Positions 28,352 to 36,068 of a stretch of 64,000 nucleotides of DNA are shown piece by piece; the stretch's first letter is position 1; each line of letters begins with the position of its first letter. The position numbers were made by a program, and so were the translations under genes. The notes under the pieces are model-generated. The model did no database searches, had not been told where the DNA came from, and saw nothing but the letters and a program-made list of their open reading frames with translations. This DNA comes from Roseiarcus sp963696665 (GTDB lineage: Bacteria > Pseudomonadota > Alphaproteobacteria > Rhizobiales > Beijerinckiaceae), in NCBI GenBank assembly GCA_963696665.1, contig CAVOLE010000028.1, positions 186,001 through 250,000 on the forward strand. Direction: 5' to 3'.

Positions 28352-30253
28352 TTACTCCTTGCCGGTCTTGTCGGCGTCGGCTCCATACCCCAGCCGGGCG
28401 ATGATGGGGAATGGCTGAGTTGGCGGCTCCTTCCTGGGCGGCACGCCCTCGAGCGGCTCGACCCGGCGGATCAGCGCGCCGGCGACCCGCCCAGCGTTAT
28501 AGGCGGCGGTATGGTATCCATGATCCTCGGGCAATGGCTGCGGATCATCGTAGATGGTCAGATAGAGGTACTTCGGCTTGTCGGCCGGCGTGATCGCCAT
28601 GAAGGTGTTGAAAACCCTGTTCTGCGAATAGTGGCCGTGGATGATCTTGTCGGCCGTCCCTGTCTTGCCGCCGACGTAGTAGCCCGGAATGTTGGCGAAA
28701 CTCGCGGACCCATGCGTGGCGTTCGAGCGCATCAGGTAGCGCATCGACTCGGAAGTCTGCGCGCTGATCACGCGATGGCTGACCTTTTCCGCCTCCTCCT
28801 CGGTGCGCGGCAGAAAGGTCGGCGTCATCATCTCGCCGCCGTTGACCAAAGCGCAGACCGCCATCACCGCCTGAATTGGCGCGACATTGAGGCCCTGGCC
28901 GAAGGCGATGGTCATGGTGTTGAGAAGCGACCAGTGCTTGGGAACCAGCGGCTCGGCGCTCTCCGGCAATTCAGTGCGCAAGCGATCAAGCTGGCCCATC
29001 TTTTTCAGGAAGGCTTTATGGCCCTCGACGCCGACCATGAGCGCGAGCCGCGCCGCGCCGATGTTCGAGGAATGCGTGAACACTTCGGGCACGGTCAGCA
29101 CCCGATGCGTGGCGTGGAAATCGTGAATGGTGAACCGCCCGTAGCGCAGGCTCTCGCGCGCGTCCACATGCGAGCCAAGGGTGACCTTGCCGGAGTTGAG
29201 CGCCATGGCGAGCGACAGCGCCTTGAAGGTCGAGCCCATTTCGTAGACGCCGACATTGATGCGATTGATCTTGCTCGGATCTTGAGCATCGCGCGGATCA
29301 TTGGGATCGAAATCGGGCAGCGATTCGAGCGCGATCACCTCGCCGGTGTTGACGTCGATGATCATGCCCGCCGCGGCCCTGGCGTGGAAGCGATCCATTC
29401 CGTCGACGAGTTCGTCGCGCAAAGCGTGCGTGGCTTTAAGATCGAGCGACAGGCGCACCGGCTTGAGAAGATCCGGATCGACCGTGAAGCCTGCGACATG
29501 CGGATCGGTCAGGCTCTGTTCGTCGAGATATTTCTCCATGCCGGCGATGCCGACATTGTCCTCGTTGACATACCCGATCACGTAGGCGCCGATCGGGCCG
29601 TTGGGATAGACGCGCATATTCTCCGGCAGGAACCCGACGCCGGGAAGGCCGAGATGAAAGATCTCCGCCTGTTCCTTCGGCGTGATGTGCCGCTTGACCC
29701 AGATGAAGCCCTTCTTCGAGCTCAACCGCTCGCGCAGCTCCTTCGCGTTGACGTCGGGAAGCACGGCGGTGATGAGCTCGACCGCCTCGTCGATGTCGAT
29801 GATGCGGTTCGGCTCGGCGAACACCGACATCGTCTTGATGTCGGTCGCGAGGACCTCGCCGTTGCGGTCGAGCAGATCGGGCCTCGCGCCGGAGACGGCG
29901 CCGTCGGCCGCGGTCTTCAACGTCTGCGGCGGATCATGCGAAAGGCCGAGCACCACCAGCTTCACGCCGAGCCCGGCATAGGCGACGAAGAGCCCGAGCG
30001 CGATGGTGCGCACGCGCGCGCTCGAACGGTCGAGCCTTGTCGAAAGAAGGGCGCGCGCGAAGGCCTTGAGCTTCGCCTTGTTTGCGCCCGCCGGCTGAGG
30101 GAGTCGCGCGCCGGGCGGCGTGAGATCAACGCCGAAATTCTTTGGCAGATAGCGCCTGAGCCAGGCGATCGCGGCGTCGGCCAGGGCGTCCATGAGCCTG
30201 AGGCGCGAACGCGTCTTGGGTTTGGCCGTTGAGGCCGGCGGGGTCTCGCCCAT
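28352..30253 (-). CDS. ftsI: septal peptidoglycan transpeptidase FtsI (PBP3)
   Basis: Class B penicillin-binding protein that cross-links septal peptidoglycan, partner of FtsW. The 633-residue protein has a cytoplasmic N terminus, one membrane helix (about 83-102), a pedestal domain with RPDLLDRNGEVLATD, and a transpeptidase domain with the catalytic STFK at 341-344, SSN at 395-397 and KTGT from 530. The cytoplasmic tail of about 80 residues, with Pro-rich stretches, is long compared with E. coli PBP3, as is common in alphaproteobacteria. It lies between ftsL and murE with small gaps. Confidence 0.96.
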   Translation of the reverse strand: MGETPPASTAKPKTRSRLRLMDALADAAIAWLRRYLPKNFGVDLTPPGARLPQPAGANKAKLKAFARALLSTRLDRSSARVRTIALGLFVAYAGLGVKLVVLGLSHDPPQTLKTAADGAVSGARPDLLDRNGEVLATDIKTMSVFAEPNRIIDIDEAVELITAVLPDVNAKELRERLSSKKGFIWVKRHITPKEQAEIFHLGLPGVGFLPENMRVYPNGPIGAYVIGYVNEDNVGIAGMEKYLDEQSLTDPHVAGFTVDPDLLKPVRLSLDLKATHALRDELVDGMDRFHARAAAGMIIDVNTGEVIALESLPDFDPNDPRDAQDPSKINRINVGVYEMGSTFKALSLAMALNSGKVTLGSHVDARESLRYGRFTIHDFHATHRVLTVPEVFTHSSNIGAARLALMVGVEGHKAFLKKMGQLDRLRTELPESAEPLVPKHWSLLNTMTIAFGQGLNVAPIQAVMAVCALVNGGEMMTPTFLPRTEEEAEKVSHRVISAQTSESMRYLMRSNATHGSASFANIPGYYVGGKTGTADKIIHGHYSQNRVFNTFMAITPADKPKYLYLTIYDDPQPLPEDHGYHTAAYNAGRVAGALIRRVEPLEGVPPRKEPPTQPFPIIARLGYGADADKTGKE

Positions 30254-30256
30254 TGC

Positions 30257-30637
30257 TCACCTCACCGGCGGAGTCGAGACGGAGGCGGTGACCGCCGGGG
30301 TCGAATTGTCCGCTGTGAATCCGAGCGATTTAAGCGCGCGCCCGATCGAGTCGGTCTTGGGCTGGGCGTCAGGCAACTCGTTGGCGGTCGCGATCTGGCT
30401 TAAGGCCAGCGGCTGCAGACCGAGCTTCGAATCGGCGAGCGCCTGTATGCGGTCGGGGCGGGCGAGATGCGCATATTCGGCGCGCAGGAGATTGATCGCG
30501 TCCTTCTCCTTGGAGATGAGATGGCGCGTCTTCACCAATTGCTCGGAAGCGTAGATCGTGCGGTACTTGACGCCATAGACGTAAGCCGCCGACCCGATCA
30601 GCGCGGCGATGGCGAAAGCGTGCAGGATACGCCACAT
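30257..30637 (-). CDS. ftsL: cell-division protein FtsL
   Basis: A 126-residue bitopic protein: a very short cytoplasmic N terminus, one membrane helix (about residues 5-22), then a periplasmic coiled-coil region (TRHLISKEKDAINLLRAEYAHLARPDRIQALA) with the leucine-zipper-like spacing of FtsL. The ALADSKLGLQPLALSQI segment is typical of alphaproteobacterial FtsL, and a low-complexity tail follows. Sequence conservation in this family is weak; the position between rsmH and ftsI makes the call firm. It forms the FtsQLB complex that activates FtsWI. Confidence 0.88.
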   Translation of the reverse strand: MWRILHAFAIAALIGSAAYVYGVKYRTIYASEQLVKTRHLISKEKDAINLLRAEYAHLARPDRIQALADSKLGLQPLALSQIATANELPDAQPKTDSIGRALKSLGFTADNSTPAVTASVSTPPVR

Positions 30638-30643
30638 CTTTTC

Positions 30644-31655
30644 TTATCTCCCCCTCCGCGCCGGCAGTCGCGCCAGCGCCTCAATGGCCTCGTCCCGTCC
30701 CCGCGGCGGCGCGCTGGCGCGGACGCCAAATCGCAGTTTGGCCGAACGCGAACGCGGGTTTTCGCGCGCCTCGGCTTCGCTCGGCTCGATCGGCTGGCCA
30801 CGGGGAACGTCGAATGTCGGCTCGGCTTCGGCCGGTTCGCCAGGCAAGCGGCGCGACGCGGCTCGTCCGCGGCCCGAGCGGCCAGCGAGGAACTGCTTGA
30901 CGATCCGGTCCTCGAGCGAGTGGAACGTCACGACGGCAAGGCGCCCGCCGGGTTTGAGCAGCCGCTCGGCGGCGCAAAGGCCGCTCACGAGTTCGGCGAG
31001 CTCGTCGTTGACCGCGATGCGCAGGGCCTGGAAGGTCCGGGTCGCGGGATGGGTCAGTTCGCCACGGCGCGCCGGCGCGACGCGCGCGATGAGGCCGGCG
31101 AGCTCGAGCGTGGAATTGAACGGCTTTGTCTTACGGTCGACGACGATGGCGCGCGCAATTCGCCGCGCGGCGCGCTCCTCGCCGAAATGGAACAGGATGT
31201 CGGCGATCGTCGCCTCGTCCTCGTCGCGTAAGATGTCGGCGGCCGTGCGGCCGCTCATCCCCATGCGCATATCGAGGGGCGCATCGAAGCGCAGCGAGAA
31301 GCCGCGCGCGGCTTCGTCGAGCTGCATCGACGAAACCCCGATGTCGAACACAACTCCGTCGACCGCGTCGACGCCGAGGCGCCTCATGACCTCGTCGAGC
31401 TCGCCAAAGCGCGCTTCCACCAAGTCCAACCGACCGCCGAACGACGCGGCAAGCGCCGCGCCGGCCCGGATCGCCGAGGGGTCGCGATCAAGCGCGATCA
31501 CGCCCGCGCCGCGTTCGAGAAGCGCGCGCGCATAGCCCCCGCCGCCGAACGTGCCATCGACATAGAGGCCGCCTGCGGCGAGGATCGAGCTTTTCCATCG
31601 CCTCGTGAAGCAGAACAGGAACATGGCCGGGCCCAGCGGGCGCGGCGCGGCTCAT
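30644..31655 (-). CDS. rsmH: 16S rRNA m4C1402 methyltransferase RsmH; one frame break
   Basis: SAM-dependent enzyme that N4-methylates C1402 of 16S rRNA. The true N terminus is MSRAAPAGPGHVPVLLHEAM, which overlaps the mraZ stop by four bases. The glycine-rich SAM loop (YVDGTFGGGGYARALL), DRDPSAI, FDIGVSSMQLD, GFSLRFDAPLDMRM and VVTFHSLEDRIVKQF follow. An extra base near 31580, between the HEAMEKL and AAGGLYVDGTF segments, throws the N terminus out of frame. Removing it gives 336 residues. A shorter start inside the second frame would lose the substrate-binding HVPVLLHE motif, so the break is treated as artefactual. Confidence 0.92.
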
Positions 31656-32119
31656 CCCGGCGCCCCCGGCGGCGCCTGCGCGTCGCGCTCCGCGCGCAAG
31701 CGCCGAACGCGCTCCCGCGCCTCTCCGAGATGGGCCTGAAAGCGCGCCGGCTCCCAGATCTGAAACTTGTGCCCCTGGCCGACGAACACCGCCTCGGCGC
31801 CCAGCCCCAACGACGCCTTGAGCCGTTCCTCGAAAAAGACCCGGCCCTCCGCGTCCAAGCGCAACACCTCGCTCATGCCCAAAAGCGCCGTCGCGAAAGC
31901 GTCGCGGGACTGCGAATAGGGCGGCATCGTTTGAAGCAACGAATTGATTTCGGCGATCAGCGCATTGCCGCCGCAGTCGAGCGCCGGCGCGTCCAGCGAC
32001 GGATAGGCATAGACCCCGGCGAAGCCGTCCTTGGCCAGCACCTGACGGAACGGCGCGGGGATCGAGATCCGCCCCTTGGCGTCGAAGCGGTGGGTGAAAT
32101 TCGAAAGAAATCGATCCAC
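31652..32119 (-). CDS. mraZ: transcriptional regulator MraZ
   Basis: A 155-residue AbrB-like DNA-binding protein that heads the dcw cluster. It has the two tandem SpoVT/AbrB-type repeats of the family: FTHRFDAKGRISIPAPFRQVL near residues 9-29 and LRLDAEGRVFFEERL about 75 residues later. In E. coli MraZ represses its own operon by binding TGGG-type boxes; matching boxes lie 86-120 bases upstream here (see separate entry). The stop overlaps the rsmH start, so the two are translationally coupled. Confidence 0.95.
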   Translation of the reverse strand: MDRFLSNFTHRFDAKGRISIPAPFRQVLAKDGFAGVYAYPSLDAPALDCGGNALIAEINSLLQTMPPYSQSRDAFATALLGMSEVLRLDAEGRVFFEERLKASLGLGAEAVFVGQGHKFQIWEPARFQAHLGEARERVRRLRAERDAQAPPGAPG

Positions 32120-32204
32120 CAGGCAGCCCTTCGGCGCGCGAGCAAGCCCGCTTGAGCCGTTTTGTTGCGGCGTTAGGCGACAGCGCGGAGGCGCAATCGG
32201 GTGA

Positions 32205-32244
32205 CGGGACAGCGTGGGATAGCATGGGACCCCATGGGTATCAA
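32205..32244 (-). promoter_or_regulatory. MraZ boxes overlapping a candidate mraZ promoter
   Basis: On the plus strand TGGGA, TGGGA and TGGGT begin at 32215, 32225 and 32235, exactly 10 bp apart, and a degenerate CGGGA begins at 32205. MraZ is known to bind TGGGN repeats separated by five bases, and this is precisely that pattern. They overlap a minus-strand promoter candidate TTGATA (32244-32239), 17-bp spacer, TATCCC (32221-32216). Binding would cover the -10 element and spacer, fitting autorepression of mraZ and the downstream dcw genes. Confidence 0.7.
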
Positions 32245-32478
32245 TGCTCTAGGGTCTCAAGGTTAATCTTCCGTTAGGACGGAACTCCTCTGCGCATTAT
32301 TTGCCCGCTCCCCCGCGGGCCGCAGATCCCGCCGCGAGGCGCGCGCGACCGCCGAGTCCAAGGATGCCTGGCTTCCGTATGGTTAACGAAGTGTGAGCGG
32401 CGTCACGGCGCGACGCGGGACCGAGGACTACAACCACGACCGAGAGCAGGACGATGATCTTCAACCGCCGATTTGCCC

Positions 32479-32493
32479 TTAACAATTTGTTAC
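32479..32493. promoter_or_regulatory. weak CtrA-like site
   Basis: TTAA-CAATTTG-TTAC matches the CtrA consensus TTAA-N7-TTAA in seven of eight fixed bases. It lies in the 420-bp gap between mraZ and the small plus-strand ORF. A single near-match in AT-rich DNA is weak evidence, but the position next to the dcw cluster is suggestive. Confidence 0.25.
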
Positions 32494-32542
32494 TTGCGCT
32501 CGTGCGGTAAGGTCGTAATCTTCCTGTAAAAAGGTCAGGGCG

Positions 32543-32623
32543 ATGGTCGCTGTCATGCTTTTTTGGGGCTTGAGCCTAGCCGCTCTCGGCTGGCTCGTCT
32601 TCAAAATCGCCGAACGGATGTGA
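32543..32623 (+). CDS. very small single-helix membrane protein (26 aa)
   Basis: ATG to TGA encodes a 26-residue peptide that is almost entirely one membrane helix (MLFWGLSLAALGWLVF) with a charged end (KIAERM). An AGG-rich sequence (AAAAAGGTCAGGG) lies just upstream. A second peptide of the same design follows 50-60 bases downstream and shares the GWLV motif, which argues that both are real. No known family is recognised. A chance frame of this length is possible. Confidence 0.4.
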   Translation: MVAVMLFWGLSLAALGWLVFKIAERM

Positions 32624-32673
32624 AGGAGCGGAAGAGCCCTTCTGACATTGGCCACGCAACCGAATTCACGAGG

Positions 32674-32769
32674 ATGCTTAACGTGACGATCGTCTTTGTA
32701 GGAGCCGCCGGCTGGCTCGTTCTTTTGCTCATGTGCGCTTACGCCAAAGGCCGCGAGCGAAGGTATTAG
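32674..32769 (+). CDS. very small single-helix membrane protein (28-31 aa)
   Basis: The ATG at the given start yields 31 residues; a GTG three codons later fits the GAGG ribosome site better (nine-base spacing) and yields 28. The product is one hydrophobic helix (VFVGAAGWLVLLLMCAYA) with a basic tail (KGRERRY). It resembles the peptide upstream (both have a small-residue run, then GWLV). The TAG stop overlaps the TAA of the convergent SRAP gene. No family is recognised. Possible roles such as a small regulatory membrane protein are speculation. Confidence 0.4.
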   Translation: MLNVTIVFVGAAGWLVLLLMCAYAKGRERRY

Positions 32770-33356
32770 GCCACCTGTGCGACGGCGAGGCTGCCCGCTG
32801 GCAGCGGCTTCAAGAGTCCATTGGCTGAAACCGAGCAGTCGAGCCACGCGGCCCAATCCGCGCGGTCGAGAACGGCGATCTGACGGTCGTGGTACGGCGC
32901 GACGTCGGGGCCGGGCGGCATCGTCAACATGGTGAAGGCCTCGCCGACTTGCTTGTCGGTCCGCCAGATGCCGGCCACACAAAACCACGGCTCGCCGGCC
33001 TTGGTGAACAGCCACTTGTCCTTCCGCTTCTTCTTCTTGTCCGTAGGCTCGGTGAACTCGTAGAAGCCGTCGGCGGGGATAAGGCATCGGCCCGAGGCGA
33101 ATTCGCGGCCTTCCGAACGGAAGTTGTAGACCGGCTTGCGGTTCGACCCCGGCCAGCTCCAGCGCCGTTGCACGAGGTCGCCGGCGCCCGGCTCGCCGTC
33201 GATTCCGCGGACGATCGGGGCCGTATCCGTGATCTTGATGTCCTCTCGCGCCTCGATGTTGGGCGTTCCTTCAGAAAAGCGAATCTTGATTCGGGTCTCA
33301 GAGAAGCCTTCGAAGAGCGAGGCTGCATCGGTCACCAGGCGATAGGCGTTGCACAT
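32766..33356 (-). CDS. SOS-response-associated peptidase (SRAP/YedK/HMCES family)
   Basis: A 196-residue SRAP protein that forms a stable thiazolidine crosslink with abasic sites in single-stranded DNA. The catalytic Cys2 is present (MCNAYRL). NFRSEG and GRCLIPADGFYEF contain the conserved Asn and Glu, and PYHDRQIAVL carries the active-site His. A Lys-rich insert (TDKKKKRKDKW) lies before the beta strand WLFTKAG. The initiator Met must be removed to expose Cys2. Human HMCES and E. coli YedK are the characterised members. The gene is isolated and no LexA box was noticed upstream. Confidence 0.93.
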   Translation of the reverse strand: MCNAYRLVTDAASLFEGFSETRIKIRFSEGTPNIEAREDIKITDTAPIVRGIDGEPGAGDLVQRRWSWPGSNRKPVYNFRSEGREFASGRCLIPADGFYEFTEPTDKKKKRKDKWLFTKAGEPWFCVAGIWRTDKQVGEAFTMLTMPPGPDVAPYHDRQIAVLDRADWAAWLDCSVSANGLLKPLPAGSLAVAQVA

Positions 33357-33417
33357 TGAGAACCTCGGTCGCCAGATCGTTCCTCGGACCTACGGGCTGC
33401 TATTGCAGTCGCAAGAT

Positions 33418-33846
33418 TTACACACAATCCTCGGGACGCCTTACCGCAACGAGGTTAGGGAATTGCCTCAAGAAGTCTTGGGGAATTTCGCTGAACATGT
33501 CCTCTCGAGCGAATATGTCTCCTCCATAGTCGGGAAGCATCGTCAGTTTTCGCTCATCGATGGGTGAGAACAGGAGGCCCCTGCACTCTTGAGTGGCCTG
33601 TGGACCGTGCAAACCGAACTCTGTCACCTCGTCGTCCTTAATTGAAAGAATGGCGAAGTGCCCAAACGGAGAGTATTTTGCCTCGGTATGAGGCAGCCCG
33701 ATTTCATTGGTTCCCTCTCGAAGCTGCGAAATCCTGCATCCATATCGCACAAGGATGGCGACGATCGCATCCCGGGGGATTGTGGCCATCCGGCCGTTCT
33801 GAAACCTCAGCAGCGTCATCCCGTAGCTCATGACCGCCTCCGCCAT
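33418..33846 (-). CDS. hypothetical protein
   Basis: A 142-residue soluble protein with no recognised family. It begins MAEAVMSYGMTLLRF; MSYGMTL is an alternative start. Readable features are GRMATIPRDAIVAILVRYG, a SPFGHFAILSIKDDEVTEFGLHGP segment that looks like paired beta strands, and an acidic C-terminal half. No signal peptide or membrane helix. It lies between SRAP and RraA genes, in AT-richer DNA than its neighbours, which may point to recent acquisition. Length and composition support a real gene; function is unknown. Confidence 0.5.
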   Translation of the reverse strand: MAEAVMSYGMTLLRFQNGRMATIPRDAIVAILVRYGCRISQLREGTNEIGLPHTEAKYSPFGHFAILSIKDDEVTEFGLHGPQATQECRGLLFSPIDERKLTMLPDYGGDIFAREDMFSEIPQDFLRQFPNLVAVRRPEDCV

Positions 33847-34054
33847 TCATCGCGATTGTTGATCCTTCGAGACGGCGCGCTTGCTTGTGGGCGTTTGCTC
33901 CCCGACGCTCTCGATCCTCGCTAGTCGTAGGGGTGGGCGTCGGCGCAATGACCGCGCGAAGTTCCTCGCCCTGCGCGCTCATATCCCCTGGTCCGACCGT
34001 CAGCGGTGTCCTAGTCTCCAAGGACGGACGCGTCTCTTCCAGACCGGAGGAAGT

Positions 34055-34759
34055 ATGAGTGAGCTTAGCAACATCATCGAGGCCCTGAAGCCCGTGTCGA
34101 CTGCGACAATCACCACCGTCCTGCTGAAGCATGGATTGCGCCGGGTGTGGATGAGAGGAACGCGCCCGATTCGGCCTGGGCAGCCGCGCACGATCGGGCG
34201 CGCCTTCACCTTGCGCTTCATTCCGGCGCGTGAGGATCTCGCGACGCCCTCTTCGTGGTCGTCACCGCGCTCGTCCCGGGCGGCGATCGAGGACATGCCG
34301 CCAGGCTGCGTCGCGGTGGCCGATGCGATGGGCGTCACGGATGCAGGCATCTTTGGCGACATCCTCTGCGCGCGGATCAAGCAGCGCGGCGTCGCCGGAT
34401 TGATCACCGATGGGGTCGTGCGCGACATGGCGGGCGTTCTGAAGACCGGCCTTTCGGTTTGGTGCCAGGGCGCAGCCGCCCCTCCCTCGGTCGCGGCTCT
34501 CACCTTCGTCAATTGGCAGGAGCCGATCGGCTGCGGCGGCGTGAGCGTCTATCCAGACGATCTTGTCGTGGTTGACGACGACGGCGCCGTGCTCATCCCC
34601 GCCGCGCTCGTCGACGACGTGGTCCGCGTCGCGCCGGAGCAGGAGCGCATGGAGACCTGGATCATGGATGAAGTCTCGAAAGGAGCGAAACTGCCGGGCC
34701 TTTACCCGCCGAACGAGGACAATCTCAAGCGGTACAAGGATTGGGCTTCCCGCCGCTGA
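34055..34759 (+). CDS. RraA-family protein (HMG aldolase-like)
   Basis: A 234-residue protein of the RraA/4-hydroxy-4-methyl-2-oxoglutarate aldolase fold. It contains AFTLRFIPAREDLATPSSW, VAVADAMGVTDAGIFGDILCARI, and the metal and substrate motif GLITDGVVRDM with the Arg-Asp pair conserved in aldolase-active members. PDDLVVVDDDGAVLIPAAL follows. GGAGGA lies six bases before the ATG, fixing the start. Members are variously annotated as regulator of RNase E activity or as aldolase; the intact DGxxRD motif makes enzymatic activity more likely. It stands alone, followed by a repeat fragment and a gene-poor stretch. Confidence 0.85.
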   Translation: MSELSNIIEALKPVSTATITTVLLKHGLRRVWMRGTRPIRPGQPRTIGRAFTLRFIPAREDLATPSSWSSPRSSRAAIEDMPPGCVAVADAMGVTDAGIFGDILCARIKQRGVAGLITDGVVRDMAGVLKTGLSVWCQGAAAPPSVAALTFVNWQEPIGCGGVSVYPDDLVVVDDDGAVLIPAALVDDVVRVAPEQERMETWIMDEVSKGAKLPGLYPPNEDNLKRYKDWASRR

Positions 34760-34792
34760 AGCTACCGCCGCAAGGCATGAACCGCGACTGAA

Positions 34793-34824
34793 TTGCGAGC
34801 CATAGGGCGTCGAAAGACGCCGGC
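34793..34824. repeat. fragment of the GGGCGTC palindromic repeat
   Basis: TTGCGAGCCATAGGGCGTCG, followed by AAAGACGCC, matches the left part of the complete element at 52645-52771, including the flanking TTGCGAG and CCATAG. It forms a GGCGTC-GAAA-GACGCC hairpin. It sits 33 bases after the RraA stop and may serve as its terminator. Confidence 0.6.
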
Positions 34825-34827
34825 AGA

Positions 34828-35112
34828 TTACTTGCGCCTGCATGTCCCATTGGCGCCGCCTTTTAGCGACACGCCGCCGCCCGGCAGTGCGATTGATATC
34901 CGAACGTTCGTGAAAGAGAGATAGATGAGGGTGACTTCTTTCGCTGCAAACCGCCTCGTATCGATTGTATCGATCAAATGCTTCGTGCTTTTGACGAAAT
35001 GAAGGTTGGAATTGACTCTGTTCTGCTCGACTGGCGCTTCCGAAATTCTAAGAGCAGATTCGCCCGTCGTCGATGTCAAATCCAATAAATGATTGCTCAC
35101 ACCCGATTTCAT
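34828..35112 (-). CDS. hypothetical small protein (weak)
   Basis: A 94-codon frame starting with ATG. The product has no signal peptide and no family features recognised; it contains KHLIDTIDTRRFAAKEVTLI, then a possible beta strand SFTNVRISIALPGGG, and a C-terminal Lys/Gly/Arg tail. There is no convincing ribosome site. The DNA is AT-richer than the surrounding genes, which lowers the chance of accidental open frames and slightly favours coding. It may also be noise. Confidence 0.3.
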   Translation of the reverse strand: MKSGVSNHLLDLTSTTGESALRISEAPVEQNRVNSNLHFVKSTKHLIDTIDTRRFAAKEVTLIYLSFTNVRISIALPGGGVSLKGGANGTCRRK

Positions 35113-35701
35113 GACAGAACAACCCAGCCGTTTCCTCGTTACCTTAAGTTAACGTGGGAAGACAAATTCGCAACTCGCATATATGTCGAGGAAGGCGTCG
35201 AATGCCCGACGGCGACGAGCCACCAGCCGGCGCCCGCCGCGATGTCGAGACTTGCCCTTTCTTTGCGCCTCACCACGGATCCCGAACCACCGCCAGAGAC
35301 CTTCACCGCTCCTTGATTGAGCCACGCGGATTGGCGAGCAAACAGCGTCCTGGCCGCGGAACAGATCGGCGCCGGGCTTGTTAACGTGCCCGACGGGCGC
35401 CGAACCCCAGCCCCCCAGCCAAAGGCGCTCGTCAGCCCCGCGCCGGCCCTCCCCCGCGCGGGGCTTCGCTTGTTGTCAGCCCGCCATGGCTCAGGCCAGA
35501 CGCCTGATCTTATCCTGCCGCTGATTTTCCCCTGCTCTCGGGGCTCAATGCGGCGTCTCTGGTTGTCGGCGATCGCGCTTGCATCACATCAAACGCGGGC
35601 AGGAGCGGTGGACGATGCGGGAGCCTTTATCGGCTCGGCGCCCCGTTCATCGGCAATTCATCCGGCTGGGCTAGACTGTGGACGTTCGAAGCGGTGAGCT
35701 T
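35113..35701. other. gene-poor stretch
   Basis: About 590 bases without a supported gene. Short plus-strand frames exist, one with a signal-like start MRRLWLSAIALASHQTRAGA at 35548, but none has family features or good initiation signals. No tRNA or structured RNA was recognised. Confidence 0.4.
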
Positions 35702-35759
35702 AATCAATCGTTTTTGGAGGATTTCGATTCAACCAATCGTTTTTGGGAGGATTTCAATG
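35702..35759 (+). repeat. 29-bp tandem duplication of a ribosome-binding region
   Basis: AATCAATCGTTTTTGGAGGA (35702) is repeated as AACCAATCGTTTTTGGGAGG (35731), each followed by ATTTC. In the second copy the sequence ends in the ATG of the next gene; in the first copy the ATG position reads GATTC. The duplication therefore places two Shine-Dalgarno sequences in tandem before one gene. Confidence 0.7.
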
Positions 35760-36008
35760 AAGACAACGTTCGTTGCAATCGGCCTCGGCGCGCTCGTCGC
35801 CCTTTCGCCGCTCTGCGCCATGGCGCAGTCTGAGCCCGAACAGGTGGCGCAGGCCACTTCCCCGTCAGCCGGAACAGCCCACGCGGCTGGAGGCGGGTCT
35901 CATGGGAGACATTTGCGCCACCGCAGCAACCTGAGCAAAGAGAGGGCAAGGGCGGGGGCCGAACACATGCGCCAGATGCGCATGGCGCCGGCTGCGCCCA
36001 AGACCTGA
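35757..36008 (+). CDS. small secreted His/Arg-rich protein
   Basis: An 83-residue protein with a signal peptide (MKTTFVAIGLGALVALSPLCAMAQS), likely cleaved at AMA-QS. The mature part is low-complexity: Gln/Ala/Thr-rich, then GGGSHGRHLRHRSNLSKERA and a Met/Arg/Ala-rich end. His-rich motifs could bind metal, but that is speculation. GGGAGG lies six bases before the ATG and is itself a duplicated copy of an upstream site. It precedes the convergent glycogen phosphorylase gene. No family is recognised. Confidence 0.6.
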   Translation: MKTTFVAIGLGALVALSPLCAMAQSEPEQVAQATSPSAGTAHAAGGGSHGRHLRHRSNLSKERARAGAEHMRQMRMAPAAPKT

Positions 36009-36068
36009 CCAGCTCAGAGCGGCGCGCTGCGCTTGGCCGCGCGCCGCTTCAACGATGCTTGGGCGAGG

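Noticed and set aside
32297..32485. Minus-strand 62-codon frame with a hydrophobic N terminus upstream of mraZ
   Set aside because: TTG start without ribosome site, Arg/Gly/Ala-rich tail, and it lies in the likely regulatory gap; support is too thin to call a gene.
35317..35697. Plus-strand frame ending before the small secreted-protein gene
   Set aside because: Low-complexity Pro/Ala/Arg composition, no ribosome site and no family match; a signal-like start at 35548 is not enough.
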